A DNA stretch of 7,010 nucleotides from positions 1 to 7,010 of the forward strand of contig CAMZNQ010000152.1 in NCBI GenBank assembly GCA_947313765.1. Reading direction: 5' to 3'. Under the pieces are notes generated by a model. That model was given only the letters and a program-made list of their open reading frames with translations, ran no database searches and had not been told where the DNA came from. Made by a program: the position numbers and the translations under genes. Positions 5,272 to 7,010 of the stretch are shown here, piece after piece. The first letter of the stretch is position 1; each line of letters opens with the position of its first letter. Source of the DNA: an uncultured Sulfurovum sp. Its GTDB lineage: Bacteria; Campylobacterota; Campylobacteria; Campylobacterales; Sulfurovaceae.

Positions 5272-7010
5272 ATGTTACATACAGCAATAATCGCATTTTT
5301 ATTAATTGGGGCTATGTTCTTTTTAAAAGAGTATGGAAATAAAGATAATATTGAGAAAGATACGATAGTAGAGAATTTCTCTGAGGGAGATGAGGTAGTT
5401 CATGTTCATGTAAATAAAAGTCATGTAAAAGATACTATTTCTACTAATGAAATCACACTCAAAGGACACTCTAAAGGTACACTTAAAGAGAGTACAAATG
5501 AGTTAAATAGCTCTTCTTTAAAAGAGAATTTAAAAGATATATCAAAAAATAATAAACCAGTTATTGAAGCTAAAGAAGTAGAAGACAATCATAAGACTAT
5601 TGACAACAATAAAGAAGATACTACCCATAGAAAAATTATTATCCATAAAATAGTTAAAATACATAGAGATAAAAACATTACTCAAAAAGATGGGTTTGAT
5701 TTAAATCCGATTGATAGTGTAAATCTAAAAACACATTATCTTAAAGATGGTGTGGTTGAAGATAATATCTCTGAAATAGCTCCTAAAGAGATAGAAGAGG
5801 ATGTAAATAGTAGCTTAGAACCAAAAAGAGATATTAACGATACAAACATTACAGAAAATGTAGAGCCTATACAAGTAGCAGAAACAGTAATTACCCCTTT
5901 ACAAGAAGATAATAAAACTAAAAAAGAGCATAGAACTAGAAAGATTATTATCCATAAAGTAGTTAAATTACATAGAGACAAAAACATTACGCAAAAAGAT
6001 GGATTTGATTTAAATCCAATTGATAGTGTAAATTTAAAAACACATTATCTTAAAGATGCTAATGTTAACGCTAATGACTCTTCTAAAGAAGAAAAAAAAG
6101 TATCTCCTAAAAAGATAGAAGAGGATATCAATAGTACTCTAGTAACAAAAAAAGATATTGAGGATGATAAAAACACTACAAAAATAGTAGAGCCTATCAA
6201 AGTAGTTTCTCTTCTAAATAAAAATATAAAAGATAATAATGAATCTAAAGATGAAACTAAAAAAGAAGAGTCTAAAGTAGAAGTACCTAAAGCTGTTGAA
6301 GCTCTGAAAGTTGAGACTAAAACAGAAGAATCTAAAGAAGAAGTAGTTAAAGATATTGAAGCTGTTCAATTAGTTGAAAATATTTCTATTCCAAATATTC
6401 CTGCTGTCCCAAATCTAAAAATAGATACTATTCCTACAGTTACACCTGTAGAATTAAAAAATATAGAGCTAGAAAAGAAGATAAGAAATATTATAAAAAG
6501 TTCTAATGAAATAACAGAACAGAGAAAAGCAGAAGCAGAGATAGAATTAAAAAGAATATCTCTTTTACAAGATGAGAAAGAAGCTCTTAAAACTAAAATA
6601 TCTGAACTATCAAAAATTGCCCAAGAATCTAAAATTAAAGATGAAAATATAACTAAATTAGAAAAAGAGAAACAAGCTCTTGAAGCTAAAATTGAAGATT
6701 TATCAAAAGTTGAAGAGGACTCAAAAGCTAAAGATGAAAATCTCTCTAAACTATCTGAAGAGAAAAAAGAGCTTGAAGCTAAAATAGCAACTATGCTAAC
6801 AATAGCTAAAGAGGCTACAACAAAAGCAAAAGAGCAAGAAAACAAAGAGACTAAAAAATTAGAAGCATTAGAAAAAGAGAAAGAAGCTCTTGAAGCTAAA
6901 ATATCAAATATGTTAAATATTGCAAAAGTTGCAGTTGAAAAAGCTAAAGAAGAAGAGAAACAAGAAGTTCAAAAAGTTCAAGGATTATTATCTACAAAAA
7001 ATAGTTTAGA
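5272..7010 (+). CDS. Membrane-anchored repeat and coiled-coil protein of unknown function, 3' end outside window
   Basis: I do not recognise this protein. The frame stays open for 579 codons and runs off the window. An N-terminal hydrophobic segment (about residues 4-18, TAIIAFLLIGAMFFL) reads as a membrane anchor or uncleaved signal. Then comes a very hydrophilic Lys/Glu/Asn-rich region with two copies of a roughly 103-residue unit; the core (120-159 and 223-262) ends in GFDLNPIDSVNLKTHYLKD. A 20-residue tandem repeat (328-367), a proline-spaced linker (374-392) and a long coiled coil (about 395 to the end) follow. The coiled coil contains related blocks starting near 432, 463, 494 and 533 (consensus LEKEKxALEAKI). 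There is no Cys or Trp in the visible part. The composition suggests an extended cell-envelope protein, possibly spanning the periplasm with a C-terminal binding domain not seen here; that is speculation. Start choice rests on GGAGG eight bases upstream. Confidence 0.8.
   Translation, partial: MLHTAIIAFLLIGAMFFLKEYGNKDNIEKDTIVENFSEGDEVVHVHVNKSHVKDTISTNEITLKGHSKGTLKESTNELNSSSLKENLKDISKNNKPVIEAKEVEDNHKTIDNNKEDTTHRKIIIHKIVKIHRDKNITQKDGFDLNPIDSVNLKTHYLKDGVVEDNISEIAPKEIEEDVNSSLEPKRDINDTNITENVEPIQVAETVITPLQEDNKTKKEHRTRKIIIHKVVKLHRDKNITQKDGFDLNPIDSVNLKTHYLKDANVNANDSSKEEKKVSPKKIEEDINSTLVTKKDIEDDKNTTKIVEPIKVVSLLNKNIKDNNESKDETKKEESKVEVPKAVEALKVETKTEESKEEVVKDIEAVQLVENISIPNIPAVPNLKIDTIPTVTPVELKNIELEKKIRNIIKSSNEITEQRKAEAEIELKRISLLQDEKEALKTKISELSKIAQESKIKDENITKLEKEKQALEAKIEDLSKVEEDSKAKDENLSKLSEEKKELEAKIATMLTIAKEATTKAKEQENKETKKLEALEKEKEALEAKISNMLNIAKVAVEKAKEEEKQEVQKVQGLLSTKNSL
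5629..6207 (+). repeat. Two tandem copies of a ~103-codon in-gene repeat
   Basis: Copy 1 begins at 5629 and copy 2 at 5938, 309 bp later. The first 120 bp of each (5629-5748 and 5938-6057) differ at 8 bases, and only two of those change the protein (Ile to Val, Ile to Leu). The rest of the unit is more diverged but still alignable: PKEIEEDVNSSL in copy 1 against PKKIEEDINSTL in copy 2, and VEPIQV against VEPIKV. The conserved core is basic and His-containing, within an otherwise acidic/lysine-rich protein. Confidence 0.9.
6253..6372 (+). repeat. 20-codon direct tandem repeat
   Basis: Two adjacent 60-bp units (6253-6312 and 6313-6372) encode related 20-residue blocks. ETKKEESKVEVPKAVEA in the first corresponds to ETKTEESKEEVVKDIEA in the second. 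The units are diverged but stay in register. Confidence 0.7.
6565..6960 (+). repeat. Coiled-coil repeats (31, 31 and 39 codons apart)
   Basis: Related blocks start at 6565, 6658, 6751 and 6868. Each opens with a form of LEKEKxALEAKI; the first two continue with LSK..SKxKDEN, and the last two with ML.IAK. The spacing of 31 residues is not a multiple of seven, so the heptad phase shifts or includes other periodicities. Confidence 0.75.

Noticed and set aside
5258..5290. Start codons at 5258 and 5267 for the repeat protein
   Set aside because: Both are out of frame with the long reading frame and give only very short peptides.
5736..6845. Two minus-strand open frames rich in Ser, Phe and Leu
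   Set aside because: They mirror the Lys/Glu/Asp-rich repeat protein on the plus strand; serine/phenylalanine-rich products are the expected shadow of such codons.

Overview
The window is AT-rich and codes almost throughout. It looks like a Campylobacterota (epsilonproteobacterial) chromosome, possibly a Sulfurimonas- or Sulfurovum-like lineage. The basis is the gene order NFACT/RqcH - cdsA - dxr, which I recall from Campylobacter and, for cdsA-dxr, Helicobacter. The 357-residue Dxr and the extended -10 promoters without clear -35 boxes also fit. I could not search a database, so the genus is open.

Layout. From 5185 down to 1 every gene is on the minus strand. First comes an NFACT-family ribosome quality-control protein (3839-5185), which appears to start at an ATT codon. 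A short gap with a likely promoter follows, then a tight operon: cdsA (phospholipid synthesis), dxr (isoprenoid precursor synthesis) and an RBBP9/YdeN-like serine hydrolase. These genes overlap by 4 and 11 bp.

Downstream (1-1285) lie two small two-gene modules of toxin-antitoxin type. The first is UPF0175 plus a DUF3368 PIN-domain protein whose C-terminus looks broken. The second is a small antitoxin carrying the Fic-inhibition motif SxxxEG plus a Fic-domain toxin cut by the window edge. The area behind the housekeeping operon looks like a place where accessory modules collect.

On the plus strand, divergent from the NFACT gene, a long open frame (5272 to the window end) encodes an unrecognised protein. 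It has an N-terminal membrane segment, two copies of a roughly 103-residue repeat, a 20-residue tandem repeat, a proline-spaced linker and a long coiled coil.

Most notable points: the probable class I Fic module whose antitoxin seems to join a ribbon-helix-helix-like N-terminus to the inhibitory helix; the ATT start of the NFACT gene; the damaged end of the PIN gene, whose out-of-frame tail resembles another just past the hydrolase gene; and the nested-repeat membrane protein. No RNA gene, CRISPR array, insertion sequence or convincing intrinsic terminator was seen, and no gene-free stretch exceeds 110 bases.
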